64,000 bases of DNA from JAWSVE01 sp050633885 (GTDB lineage Bacteria > Pseudomonadota > Gammaproteobacteria > Pseudomonadales > Cellvibrionaceae), in the NCBI GenBank assembly GCA_050633885.1, contig JBOEHK010000001.1:744001-808000 (forward strand), written 5' to 3'. Below the pieces are notes generated by a model. That model was given only the letters and a program-made list of their open reading frames with translations. It did not search any database and was not told where the DNA came from. Shown in pieces: positions 26,457-35,226 of the stretch. The position numbers and the translations under genes were made by a program. Numbering within the stretch: the first letter of the stretch is position 1; every line of letters starts with the position of its first letter.

Positions 26457-27473
26457 TTGGCCTCATCAATTCGAATCGCAATTGATGCTATGGGTGGGGA
26501 CTTTGGTCCCCATCCTGTTATTTGCGCTGCGCAAAAAATAGTTTCCCTTCACCCCAATGCTGAAATTTTTGTTGTCGGTCATCAAGACCAGTTAACACCT
26601 CTTCTCGAAAAATTTAAGTTAACAGATTCAACTCAAATGCATCTAGTGCATGCCCCTGATATCGTTTCTATGGACGATAAGCCCTCAACAGTGTTACGCC
26701 AAAAGCAACAATCCTCAATGTGGAAAGCGTTAGAGCTTGTGAAAATGAATCAAGTTGACGCTTGTGTGAGTTGTGGAAATACCGGCGCGCTGATGGCGAT
26801 AGGACGATACTTGTTAAAAACTTTTCCTGGTATAGATCGACCTGCAATTTGTAAGGCAATCCCCTCGCGAAAAGGGCATTGTTATTTATTAGATTTAGGT
26901 GCGAATATTAATTGCACTGCAGAGCAGTTAGCCCAGTTTGCTTCTATGGGTTCGGTTTTGGCTAGAGTTAGTGATGATAACTTATCGCCATCGATTGGCT
27001 TACTCAATATTGGCGAAGAAAATATTAAGGGCGTAGAACAAGTTCGTTTGGCATCCGATATGTTGACCAATAATAAAATGCTTAACTATGCCGGATTTGT
27101 TGAAGGAAATGCGATTTATACTGGTAATGTTGACGTTATCGTTTGTGATGGCTTTGTCGGTAATATTGCATTAAAAGTGAGTGAGGGTGCAGCTACTTTT
27201 TTGTTAGAAAGCATTTTGGATCGGTTTCAAAGTAGTCTCTTTGGTCGATTGTCCGGTTGGTTTGCTTCGCCAGTGCTAAAGCAGTGGCGAGAAAAATATA
27301 ATCCTGACCGCCACAATGGAGCTTGTTTCTTAGGGCTTCAAGGAACTGTGATAAAAAGTCATGGTAGTGCTAACGACCAAGGTTTTTATCATGCGTTAGA
27401 AACGGCTATTGATCACGTCAATAAAAAAGTGCCTGAAAAAATTAACGAACAACTTGAAGATATGTTTCCTTAA
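26457..27473 (+). CDS. plsX: Phosphate acyltransferase PlsX
   Basis: 338 residues. Converts acyl-ACP to acyl-phosphate at the start of phospholipid synthesis. The N terminus IRIAIDAMGGDFGPHPV is diagnostic, and ACVSCGNTGALM and CDGFVGNIALK are conserved further on. The start is TTG at 26457, five bases after rpmF; there is no ATG that would keep the conserved N terminus. In relatives the next gene is fabH or fabD; here a hotdog thioesterase follows instead. Confidence 0.96.
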   Translation: MASSIRIAIDAMGGDFGPHPVICAAQKIVSLHPNAEIFVVGHQDQLTPLLEKFKLTDSTQMHLVHAPDIVSMDDKPSTVLRQKQQSSMWKALELVKMNQVDACVSCGNTGALMAIGRYLLKTFPGIDRPAICKAIPSRKGHCYLLDLGANINCTAEQLAQFASMGSVLARVSDDNLSPSIGLLNIGEENIKGVEQVRLASDMLTNNKMLNYAGFVEGNAIYTGNVDVIVCDGFVGNIALKVSEGAATFLLESILDRFQSSLFGRLSGWFASPVLKQWREKYNPDRHNGACFLGLQGTVIKSHGSANDQGFYHALETAIDHVNKKVPEKINEQLEDMFP

Positions 27474-27535
27474 TGTCCTTAGAAGGTAACACCAGTAGAT
27501 AAATTAGACACAATTTAAAAATAGAAATTAAAACT

Positions 27536-27955
27536 ATGTCAGATGTCACTCTAATACCCGAAGGTTTTGAAAGCCTGAATAGAATCAGTAACTTTGTTAA
27601 TTTGTTTGGTCCTGTATTCCAGAAAAAAACAGATACAACTTACATCCTCGCTTTAAGAGTCGAAGAAAAGCATTGCAATATACGAGGTAATCTTCATGGG
27701 GGTGTTGTCAGTAGTTTGGCGGATACCGCAATGGGCTATAACATTGCTTTTTCTGAAAGTCCGCCAACATCATCAGTGACTGTTAATTTAACCGTCGATT
27801 ATATTGGGCGAATACAAAAGAATGATTGGTTAGAGGCTCACGTCGATATTGAGAAAAAAGGTAATCGCATCGTGTTTGTTAGTTGCCGCTTTTTTGTCGA
27901 GAATAAAAAAGTAGCGAGAGCTAATGGCGTTTTTAATTTATTAGCAAAAAAATAA
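27536..27955 (+). CDS. PaaI-type hotdog thioesterase
   Basis: 139 residues, single hotdog domain. The signature HGGVVSSLADTAMGY carries the catalytic-type residues of the PaaI/4HBT group, and VTVNLTVDYIGRI and FVSCRFFVENKKVARANG complete the fold. Acts on acyl-CoA or acyl-ACP thioesters; the substrate is unknown. It occupies the place normally held by fabD between plsX and fabG, 62 bases after plsX and 28 before fabG, and is therefore probably co-transcribed with fatty-acid genes. A proofreading or acyl-release function within the pathway is inference. Confidence 0.88.
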   Translation: MSDVTLIPEGFESLNRISNFVNLFGPVFQKKTDTTYILALRVEEKHCNIRGNLHGGVVSSLADTAMGYNIAFSESPPTSSVTVNLTVDYIGRIQKNDWLEAHVDIEKKGNRIVFVSCRFFVENKKVARANGVFNLLAKK

Positions 27956-27983
27956 TTTTTTATTGAGATCATCAGGAAACTTT

Positions 27984-28727
27984 ATGAGTATTCAAAATAA
28001 AGTGGCAATAGTCACTGGAGCTAGTCGGGGAATTGGAGCAGCCATTGCTGACGCTTTAGGAGCGGCTGGTGCCATTGTGGTAGGAACCGCGACAACAGAG
28101 AAGGGCTCAGCAGCGATTACAGCTCGCTTTAAAGAGAAAGGGCTAAATGGTGTTGGTAAAGCAATGAATGTAACAGAGCCGGGTTCTGTAGAAGCACTGA
28201 TCGAATCAGTCCAAGAAGAGTTCGGAGCTCCAACCATTTTAATCAATAATGCCGGTATTACTCGTGACAATTTATTAATGCGGATGAGCGATGATGAGTG
28301 GAGTGATGTGATCAACACAAACCTTAATGCGGTATTCAAATTAAGTAAATCATGCCTTAGAGGGATGATGAAGGCCCGATGGGGACGAATCGTCAATATC
28401 AGTTCTGTTGTTGGATCGATGGGTAACGCAGGCCAAACCAATTATGCGGCAACGAAAGCAGGTGTAGCCGGTTTTGCGAGAGCGCTCGCAAAAGAAGTAG
28501 GATCAAGAGGGATTACAGTGAATACTGTTGCTCCAGGATTTATCGATACAGATATGACCAAAGAGCTCACCGATGCTCAAAAAGATATCATGCTCCAACA
28601 GATACCTTTGGCGAGATTAGGGCAGCCTGAGGAGATTGCAGGTGTCGTCGAATTCCTTGTTAGCGATGCTGCAGGCTATGTTTCAGGCGAAACAATCCAT
28701 GTTAATGGCGGAATGTACATGGCGTAA
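27984..28727 (+). CDS. fabG: 3-oxoacyl-ACP reductase FabG
   Basis: 247 residues, short-chain dehydrogenase. The NADPH-binding TGASRGIGAAI, the NNAG motif, and the catalytic Ser (NISSVVGSMG) and Tyr-x-x-x-Lys (NYAATKAG) are all present. It performs the first reduction of fatty-acid elongation. I start at MSIQNKVAIVTG, with AGGAAAC about 8 bases upstream; seven more codons are open upstream. acpP follows 182 bases later from its own promoter. Confidence 0.97.
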   Translation: MSIQNKVAIVTGASRGIGAAIADALGAAGAIVVGTATTEKGSAAITARFKEKGLNGVGKAMNVTEPGSVEALIESVQEEFGAPTILINNAGITRDNLLMRMSDDEWSDVINTNLNAVFKLSKSCLRGMMKARWGRIVNISSVVGSMGNAGQTNYAATKAGVAGFARALAKEVGSRGITVNTVAPGFIDTDMTKELTDAQKDIMLQQIPLARLGQPEEIAGVVEFLVSDAAGYVSGETIHVNGGMYMA

Positions 28728-28782
28728 CTTGCTGATTTATAAGAAAAATAAACAAAAATGGCAAGTTTTTTGGCGTTTTGCG

Positions 28783-28811
28783 TTACAACCTGTGAAAAAT
28801 ACATGTAAAAT
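28783..28811 (+). promoter_or_regulatory. Sigma-70 promoter of acpP
   Basis: TTACAA (28783-28788), 17-base spacer, TAAAAT (28806-28811). Predicted start about 28818, giving a leader of roughly 90 bases. A weak T-run hairpin (AACTTGC/GCAAGTT, 28730-28773) after fabG lies just upstream, which fits separate high-level expression of acpP. Confidence 0.75.
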
Positions 28812-28909
28812 GCGCGCTCAAATTGGGCCACCCCATATAAATTCTCACATTGGGTGATAATTTTTTAGGTGGTTTAGCCGGTTTCTATCGACTTGGAGTT
28901 GAAATATAT

Positions 28910-29146
28910 ATGAGCAGCATTGATGAACGCGTAAAAAAAATCGTTGCTGAGCAACTAGGTGTTAAAGAAGAAGAAGTGAAAACTGAAGCTTCTTTTGTTG
29001 AAGATCTAGGTGCGGATTCTTTAGACACTGTTGAGCTTGTAATGGCTTTAGAAGAGGAGTTTGAAACTGAAATTCCTGATGAAGAAGCTGAAAAGATTAC
29101 GACAGTGCAGCTAGCCATCGATTACATCAATAAAAACTTGGCGTAA
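28910..29146 (+). CDS. acpP: Acyl carrier protein
   Basis: 78 residues, strongly acidic. The phosphopantetheine attachment Ser is in the conserved DLGADSLDTVELVMALEE. The start is MSSIDERVKK with GGAG upstream; the frame is open for another 20 codons but those do not match the family. It has its own promoter and a terminator, so it can be produced in excess of its operon neighbours, as in E. coli. Carries acyl intermediates for FabG, FabF and PlsX encoded around it. Confidence 0.98.
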   Translation: MSSIDERVKKIVAEQLGVKEEEVKTEASFVEDLGADSLDTVELVMALEEEFETEIPDEEAEKITTVQLAIDYINKNLA

Positions 29147-29170
29147 AAGCTTTAGTCTGATTTTGATTTT

Positions 29171-29210
29171 AAAAGCCGTATCTATGTTCAGTAGTGCGGC
29201 TTTTGTTTTT
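29171..29210 (+). terminator. Terminator after acpP
   Basis: Stem AAAAGCCG (29171-29178)/CGGCTTTT (29197-29204), 18-base loop, then GTTTTT. Separates acpP from fabF. Confidence 0.75.
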
Positions 29211-29290
29211 AGTGCAGACTTACTATCCCAGAAAAGCTGTCGTAAGCTTAATGTTAAATTTCGAATATCACTTTGGTTTTGGAGGTCTCG

Positions 29291-30529
29291 TTGTCTCGTA
29301 AGCGCGTTGTCGTAACTGGACTTGGTATGTTGTCGCCACTAGGTAGTACAGTTTCTTCTTCATGGGAAGGAATACTTGCAGGTAAGAGTGGCGCTAAACT
29401 GATTGAATCCTTTGACGCATCTGCTTTCACGACACGATTCCACGCACCAGTTAGAGACTTTGATATTGAGCCTTACGTTGCATCGAAAGATGCAAAGCGC
29501 ATGGATCCGTTTATCCGCTATGGATTAGTTGCGGGTATTCAGGCCATGGAAGATTCAGGCTTACAGGTTGATGCCTCAAATGCTCATCGAATTGGCGCTG
29601 CCATTGGTGCGGGCATTGGCGGTATTGGTTCCATCGAAGAAGTGACGCATGTTCTCGATAATCGTGGGCCAAAAAAACTTTCTCCTTTCTTTGTTCCTGG
29701 GGCGATCATAAATATGATCTCTGGAAACTTATCGATTAAATATGGCTTTACAGGGCCAAACTTAGCGATGGTGACCGCCTGCACAACGGGAACGCATAAT
29801 ATTGGATTGGCTGCACGCATGATTATGCATGGCGAAGTCGATGCGATGTTAGCGGGAGGTGCCGAAATGGCGTCAACTCCTGCGGGATTAGGTGGTTTTG
29901 CTGCAGCTCGAGCGCTTTCAACACGAAATGATGATCCACAAGCGGCGAGCCGCCCTTGGGATAAAGATCGTGATGGGTTTGTTCTGGGTGATGGTGCCGG
30001 TGTTTTGGTGCTTGAAGAATATGAGTTTGCCAAAGCTCGTGGTGCAAATATCTACGCCGAATTGATTGGTTTTGGTATGAGTGGTGATGCATATCACATC
30101 ACATCTCCTCCAGAAGATGGCTCTGGTGCAGCACTTTCGATGAAAAACACACTTGCAGATGCGAAAGTGAGTCCTGATGAGGTTGATTATATCAACGCTC
30201 ACGGAACCTCTACTCAGCTAGGTGATAGAGCCGAGTGCCAGGCTGTGAAATCTGTTTTTGGCAGCTCGGCAAGTGCTTTGGCGGTCAGCTCGACAAAATC
30301 TATGATTGGCCACTTGCTGGGAGCTGCAGGTTCTGTGGAAGCGATTTTCAGTATACTTGCGATTCGAGATAATGTTGCTCCCCCGACAATTAATCTTCAT
30401 GAAGCGAGTGAAGGTTGTGATTTAAATTTTGTACCTAATGAGCCTCAATCAAAACAAATAAACGTTTCCCTTTCTAACTCCTTTGGTTTTGGTGGAACCA
30501 ATGGATCTTTACTGTTTAAACGCGTGTAA
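29291..30529 (+). CDS. fabF: 3-oxoacyl-ACP synthase II FabF
   Basis: 412 residues. Condensing enzyme with the Cys-His-His triad: Cys in TACTTGTHNIG, His in NAHGTSTQLGD and in KSMIGHLLGAAG. The start is TTG at 29291 because GGAGG ends 5 bases before it and the product then begins M-SRKRVVVTGLGML, matching E. coli FabF (MSKRRVVVTGLGML). An in-frame TTG at 29273 precedes the ribosome site and is rejected. It elongates acyl-ACP with malonyl-ACP, whose maker FabD is not encoded in this cluster. Confidence 0.97.
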   Translation: MSRKRVVVTGLGMLSPLGSTVSSSWEGILAGKSGAKLIESFDASAFTTRFHAPVRDFDIEPYVASKDAKRMDPFIRYGLVAGIQAMEDSGLQVDASNAHRIGAAIGAGIGGIGSIEEVTHVLDNRGPKKLSPFFVPGAIINMISGNLSIKYGFTGPNLAMVTACTTGTHNIGLAARMIMHGEVDAMLAGGAEMASTPAGLGGFAAARALSTRNDDPQAASRPWDKDRDGFVLGDGAGVLVLEEYEFAKARGANIYAELIGFGMSGDAYHITSPPEDGSGAALSMKNTLADAKVSPDEVDYINAHGTSTQLGDRAECQAVKSVFGSSASALAVSSTKSMIGHLLGAAGSVEAIFSILAIRDNVAPPTINLHEASEGCDLNFVPNEPQSKQINVSLSNSFGFGGTNGSLLFKRV

Positions 30530-30720
30530 TACTGAGCGCTTATACGTAGATTTTGTATCTTTTTGTGGTTAATTCAAACCGTCCTTGATGAATACCACGT
30601 TACCTGCCTATAACCTCTTCGGTTTTCTTTTCCTAGTCAAAATTCTATTGAGTTAATTGATTTAACAATATCTCTATTCTCATCTAGGGCTTGTCTCTAT
30701 AAGTGTTGTAAACTCTACAG

Positions 30721-31614
30721 ATGCTTGATTTCAAACCCATTATCTCAATCAATGGCCGCATAGGTAGTGCACTCGATACTCTTGATCGTGGGTTAGCGTA
30801 TGGTGATGGTTTATTCGAAACAGTATTACTGCATCAGGATACGCTACCTTATTGGGTGGACCATAGAGCGCGACTACAAAGTGGTTGTGACCGATTGCGT
30901 ATTATTATTGATCAAAATGTACTTAATGAGTATCTATCTCACGTGATTGATGCTGCTAGAACTCATCAGATATCAGAGGGTTTAATAAAAATAATAGTAA
31001 CAAGAGGGTCTGCAGGAAGGGGATATCAGCCAACATTAAATGTGGCTCCAACTATTATCATTATGTTGTTACCAGTGCCTTTAATTCCTGAAAGTTTTTA
31101 TGAAAATGGCGTCGATGTTTTTATTTGTAAGCATCGTTTATCTTATAACGAGTCACTCGCCGGTTTAAAACATTTGAATAAATTAGATTATGTGTTGGCT
31201 GGGTTAGAGTGGGATCCGTTAGATTATCAAGAAGCGTTGTTATTTGATATTGAAAATAATTTAATTGAAGCGACAAGCCGAAATATTTTCGTAGTGAAAG
31301 ATAATAAAGTATTTACGCCAAACTTACATAAAGTCGGCGTGGAAGGTGTCGCGAAAAAAAATATTTGCCGACTTTTCAAAGAATCGTTAAAAGTATCTTT
31401 AGTTGAAATGAAAATTGATTTAGCTTTTCTATTGTCAGCAGACGAAGTATTTTTATCGAATAGCGTGACAGGCATATGGCCTGTTAAAAATATTTTGGGT
31501 ACTCCGGTTAATTCTGGAGAAGCAACAGGTGTTGGCCCAGTGACTCGGTTGATCCAGCAAAGAATGGATGAAGAGTTAGAATTCAAATCGCAGCTAAAAA
31601 ATATACCAAGCTAG
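30721..31614 (+). CDS. pabC: Aminodeoxychorismate lyase PabC
   Basis: 297 residues, fold-type IV PLP enzyme. Makes p-aminobenzoate and pyruvate from 4-amino-4-deoxychorismate, the folate branch step after PabB (encoded at 49.8 kb). The pattern DRGLAYGDGLFETV at the N terminus, the PLP Lys in GLKHLNKLDYVLA, and EATSRNIFVV are typical. E. coli PabC is shorter (269). It is followed 17 bases later by mltG, the standard order in gammaproteobacteria. Confidence 0.93.
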   Translation: MLDFKPIISINGRIGSALDTLDRGLAYGDGLFETVLLHQDTLPYWVDHRARLQSGCDRLRIIIDQNVLNEYLSHVIDAARTHQISEGLIKIIVTRGSAGRGYQPTLNVAPTIIIMLLPVPLIPESFYENGVDVFICKHRLSYNESLAGLKHLNKLDYVLAGLEWDPLDYQEALLFDIENNLIEATSRNIFVVKDNKVFTPNLHKVGVEGVAKKNICRLFKESLKVSLVEMKIDLAFLLSADEVFLSNSVTGIWPVKNILGTPVNSGEATGVGPVTRLIQQRMDEELEFKSQLKNIPS

Positions 31615-31631
31615 AGATATAAGAGTTTAAA

Positions 31632-32681
31632 ATGATTCGCTTCTTCTCAATTTTTTTACTTTTGATTATTGTATCTTGTGCAACGGCAGCTTGGTTCGTG
31701 TCTAGCTGGTTGGATCGCCCCTTCTCCATTCAAAGTGAAGAAGGATCTACCAAAAAAAGCTCATCATTATTCATTGTCAAACCTGGATCTACATTGACTC
31801 AGGTTGCTAATCAGCTCGCTGAACTTGGCTATTTTCAACACCCTAAAATCTTATCCTTGTATGGCCGATTGATGAAGAAAACCAACATTAAAGTCGGTGA
31901 ATATAGTATTGCTGACACGGACACACCCAGATTGTTATTGAATAAATTGATTAGCGGTGAGGTCGTCGATTACTTCGTCACTTTAGTTGAAGGGAAAACT
32001 TTTAAAGAGGTCTTAGTTCATTTGCATTCTCAAGATAAAATCGGGATTGAGTTAGGTGACGAGAGTAAATTAAAACACTTTATTGACAGTCTCGGGATTA
32101 AAGAAAAGCACCCAGAAGGCTGGTTTTTTCCCGATACATATCAGTATTCAATGGGGGCGACTGATAAAATTATTTTAAAACAGGCACACGAAAGAATGAG
32201 AGATGTACTTGCCACAGAATGGGATCGGAGAGAAGAAAACTTGCCGTATAAAAATGCCTATGAGGCATTGATTATGGCCTCTATTGTTGAAAGGGAAACT
32301 GGGCAGGCGTCTGAACGGGAAGAAATAGCTGGTGTTTTTGTTCGACGTCTGCAAAAAAAAATGCGACTGCAAACTGACCCCACTATTATTTATGGTCTAG
32401 GTGATCAGTACGATGGGAATATACGTCGTCGGCACTTAACACAAAAAACGCCCTACAATACTTATGTCATTAATGGATTGCCGCCAACTCCGATAGCTCT
32501 TCCGGGAAGGGAAGCTATTTATGCTGCTTTACATCCCGATGATGGAAAAACACTGTATTTTGTTGCTAAGGGTGACGGTAGTCATCAATTTTCAGAAACT
32601 CTAGAAGCGCATAATAAAGCGGTTCGTGAATATCAGATAAAGCGCCGGAAAAAAGATTATCAATCGGCACCTAAACAATAA
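31632..32681 (+). CDS. mltG: Endolytic peptidoglycan transglycosylase MltG
   Basis: 349 residues (E. coli 340). One N-terminal membrane helix (about 4-22), a LysM-like periplasmic part (about 45-120), and the YceG catalytic domain, with the active Glu in IMASIVERETGQ and the conserved MRLQTDPTIIYGL and LPPTPIALPG. It cuts nascent glycan strands and probably limits strand length at the inner membrane. In the pabC-mltG-tmk-holB operon. Confidence 0.96.
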   Translation: MIRFFSIFLLLIIVSCATAAWFVSSWLDRPFSIQSEEGSTKKSSSLFIVKPGSTLTQVANQLAELGYFQHPKILSLYGRLMKKTNIKVGEYSIADTDTPRLLLNKLISGEVVDYFVTLVEGKTFKEVLVHLHSQDKIGIELGDESKLKHFIDSLGIKEKHPEGWFFPDTYQYSMGATDKIILKQAHERMRDVLATEWDRREENLPYKNAYEALIMASIVERETGQASEREEIAGVFVRRLQKKMRLQTDPTIIYGLGDQYDGNIRRRHLTQKTPYNTYVINGLPPTPIALPGREAIYAALHPDDGKTLYFVAKGDGSHQFSETLEAHNKAVREYQIKRRKKDYQSAPKQ

Positions 32682-32735
32682 ATAAAACAATAAACCCTTT
32701 TATAAAATAGAACAAATATGATGCAAAGAAACGGT

Positions 32736-33359
32736 ATGCGGGGAAAATTTGTTACGCTTGAAGGTTCAGAAGGCGTTGGAAAGTCAAGCAATTTAAAATT
32801 TATTAAAGAGTATTTGTTAGCGCAAGGTCTTGAAGTTATTACTACTCGAGAACCTGGCGGGACGCCATTAGCCGAAACCATTAGAGATATTGTGTTATCT
32901 CCTCGTGATGAAAAAATGTGTGACCTGACAGAGTTGTTACTTATTTTTGCCGCTCGAGCCCAGCATTTAGCGCAGGTTGTTCTTCCGGCTTTAGATCGAG
33001 GTGCTTGGGTTTTGAGTGATCGATTTACGGATGCAACTTACGCCTATCAAGGTTACGCTCGTGGTTTATCATTAGACGTTATTTCTCAACTGGAAAATTT
33101 AGTTCAACAAGAATTGAGGCCAGACTTAACGATTATTTTGGATGTTGATGTGGCTTTGGGATTACAGCGAGCCATGGATCGAGGCAGCCTAGACAGGATT
33201 GAATCAGAAAAAATAGATTTCTTTGAGCGTGTTAGAAAAGGGTATTTAGCGTTAGCAAGTCGCAACCCTGATCGGTATAGAATTGTCGATGCGACTCCGT
33301 CATTAAGTGCTGTACAGTCTTCCATAGAAAAACAATTGAGTCAGTTTGTTCATGATTGA
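32736..33359 (+). CDS. tmk: Thymidylate kinase
   Basis: 207 residues. P-loop LEGSEGVGKSS near the N terminus, then TREPGGTPLAE and the DR motif in SDRFTDATYAYQGYARG. Phosphorylates dTMP to dTDP. The start at MRGKFVTLEG aligns with both E. coli and Pseudomonas Tmk; an upstream ATGATG pair (32718) would add six residues with no family match. The 3' end overlaps holB by 8 bases, so translation is coupled. Confidence 0.95.
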   Translation: MRGKFVTLEGSEGVGKSSNLKFIKEYLLAQGLEVITTREPGGTPLAETIRDIVLSPRDEKMCDLTELLLIFAARAQHLAQVVLPALDRGAWVLSDRFTDATYAYQGYARGLSLDVISQLENLVQQELRPDLTIILDVDVALGLQRAMDRGSLDRIESEKIDFFERVRKGYLALASRNPDRYRIVDATPSLSAVQSSIEKQLSQFVHD

Positions 33360-34458
33360 TACGACACAAAAGACATTGATGCCTTTTTCATGGCAAAAAG
33401 ATTTATGGGAAACTTTGATGAAGCAATTTCAATTGCAGAAAATGCCTCATGGTCTATTGGTGCAAGGTGTACCTGGTCTCGGTAAAAACCATTTTGCATT
33501 TGCGCTTGCTCAGGCGATTTTATGTCTCGATCCTGCCGAACAAATAGCTTGCGGTGAATGTAAAAGTTGTCAGTTACTCATTAGCGAAAGTCATCCTGAT
33601 TATTTGCAAATAGAACCAGAATCCGAAGGTAAAGCGATCAAGATCGATCAAATTCGCGAACTCGTTTCTTTTTTATCGAAAACGTCTCAGCAGGGCGGTT
33701 TTAAATGTATTGTCATTACACCTGCAGACATGATGAACGAAAATTCTAAAAACGCATTATTAAAATCATTGGAAGAGCCCCAAGGTGACACGATTATTAT
33801 TTTGGTCTCTTCTCACCCAAGTCGTTTATCAGCAACCATCAGAAGTCGTTGCCAAAGCGTTACCATGCGAATACCGCCAAAACATATTGCGCTTGAGTGG
33901 TTGGCACCAAAAGTAGGAGATACTCAAGTATCTCAGTTGCTGGAGAGTGCTTACGGTGCGCCTATCGCTGCTTTAGAAGCCTATAAAGAGGATTTGCCAG
34001 GCCAGATCTCTGAATTTGAAACAGTGTTAGATGATGTGCTCTCAGGCAAGCAAACGATTACTGGTGGTGCTAAGCGAACGGTGGAGTTAGGCGCTTTAAA
34101 AGCGATTGATTTTTTACTGACACATTTGGGTGAAACGTTGTCATCTCAGTTGACAGTTCAGTTGACAGTTGAGGATTCTAAGCGCGAAGGAGCTGAGGAT
34201 AAGCCTGAATCTGCACTTGATATGCCGCCAAAAGCAAGGCTCGATAAGAAAAAAGAGTGGTCGAGATATGCCTTTAATTCTCATGAACGCCCTCAGCTGA
34301 TGTTCCGTTTCAGAGACAAAGTATTGGATTTTAAGCGATTATTATTGAGCACAGCTAACCCAAATCCTCATTTGCTTTGGGAAGAGATTTTAATGGATTG
34401 GATTGTGTTGAATCGCAGAAAAACGACCATTCGTCCACAGAGTCAAACCGGTCGATAG
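33352..34458 (+). CDS. holB: DNA polymerase III delta-prime subunit
   Basis: 368 residues. Clamp-loader subunit of the replicase. The P-loop-like GVPGLGKNHFA lacks the Ser/Thr after the Lys, in line with delta-prime being a non-ATPase subunit. The zinc module is seen as ACGECKSCQLL with a preceding Cys. LLKSLEEPQGDTIIILVSSHP and SRCQ are the SRC/sensor region. A Lys/Glu-rich insertion at about 270-310 is unusual. The ATG at 33352 overlaps the end of tmk. Confidence 0.92.
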   Translation: MIDTTQKTLMPFSWQKDLWETLMKQFQLQKMPHGLLVQGVPGLGKNHFAFALAQAILCLDPAEQIACGECKSCQLLISESHPDYLQIEPESEGKAIKIDQIRELVSFLSKTSQQGGFKCIVITPADMMNENSKNALLKSLEEPQGDTIIILVSSHPSRLSATIRSRCQSVTMRIPPKHIALEWLAPKVGDTQVSQLLESAYGAPIAALEAYKEDLPGQISEFETVLDDVLSGKQTITGGAKRTVELGALKAIDFLLTHLGETLSSQLTVQLTVEDSKREGAEDKPESALDMPPKARLDKKKEWSRYAFNSHERPQLMFRFRDKVLDFKRLLLSTANPNPHLLWEEILMDWIVLNRRKTTIRPQSQTGR

Positions 34459-34766
34459 ATTGACGATTTAACATTTGGTTAAGTTTGTTTTCTATTGCTG
34501 AATTGTCTAATGTATTAAGTGCTGCATTAAATTTCTACTTTGTCTACAATGACTTAGATTGGAATGCTGGATAGTTGTTTAACCGGTGTGTCGATTGGCC
34601 TTTAGAATGGTTTTTAGGCGAAAAGTCTAAGATAAGGTGTTTTAAGGTATAGATTACTGTATAGATTTAACCAAACAATTATACACCTATGACTAAAAAC
34701 ACTTGCATCGATAGATGCTTTCTAAAAAGATGATCATTTTTTTAAAATATAGGTAACGAGTCGAGT
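34459..34766. other. Gap between holB and pilZ
   Basis: 308 bases, A+T-rich, no credible ORF. No clear terminator or promoter was recognised. In many relatives pilZ follows holB much more closely. Confidence 0.4.
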
Positions 34767-35120
34767 ATGAAAGGTCTAGGGGGCGGTGCCCGCAACGGAA
34801 TATTATCTCTTACGATCAAAGACAAAGCAGTTCTTTATGCGGCATATATGCCCTTCGTAAAGAACGGCGGTTTGTTTATCCCGACAGGTAAAAGTTATAA
34901 ATTAGGCGATGAGGTTTTTATGCTGCTTAATTTAATGGATGAGCCTGAAAAAATACCGGTTGCGGGAAAGGTGATTTGGGTAACACCGAAAGGCGCACAA
35001 GGTAACCGAGCGGCTGGAGTTGGCGTTCAATTCAGTGATCAAGATGATACTGCTGCGAATAAAATTGAAACTTATCTTGCAGGCTCACTGGATTCAGACC
35101 GACCAACACACACTATGTGA
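34767..35120 (+). CDS. pilZ: Type IV pilus PilZ protein
   Basis: 117 residues, one PilZ domain. Begins MKGLGGGARNGILSLTIKDK and contains FVKNGGLFIPT and VIWVTPKGAQGNRAAGVGVQF, as in Pseudomonas and Xanthomonas PilZ. Those proteins lack the Arg-x-x-x-Arg c-di-GMP motif and instead bind PilB and FimX; I see no such motif here either. Needed for twitching pili. Ends in a terminator at 35167. Confidence 0.95.
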   Translation: MKGLGGGARNGILSLTIKDKAVLYAAYMPFVKNGGLFIPTGKSYKLGDEVFMLLNLMDEPEKIPVAGKVIWVTPKGAQGNRAAGVGVQFSDQDDTAANKIETYLAGSLDSDRPTHTM

Positions 35121-35166
35121 TTATATTCCTGATGTGTTAGTTTTTATTCCCTGATAATTAATTCTT

Positions 35167-35197
35167 AAACGCCTCTTTCTGAAGGCGTTTTTTATTT
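35167..35197 (+). terminator. Terminator after pilZ
   Basis: Stem AAACGCCT (35167-35174)/AGGCGTTT (35183-35190), 8-base loop, then TTTATTT. Confidence 0.85.
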
Positions 35198-35226
35198 CGA
35201 TAATTTTACTTTAGTCATTAATCCCT

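Noticed and set aside
28850..28909. N-terminal extension of acyl carrier protein
   Set aside because: ACP begins MSSIDERVKK; the added 20 residues are unlike the family, and a Shine-Dalgarno lies just before 28910.
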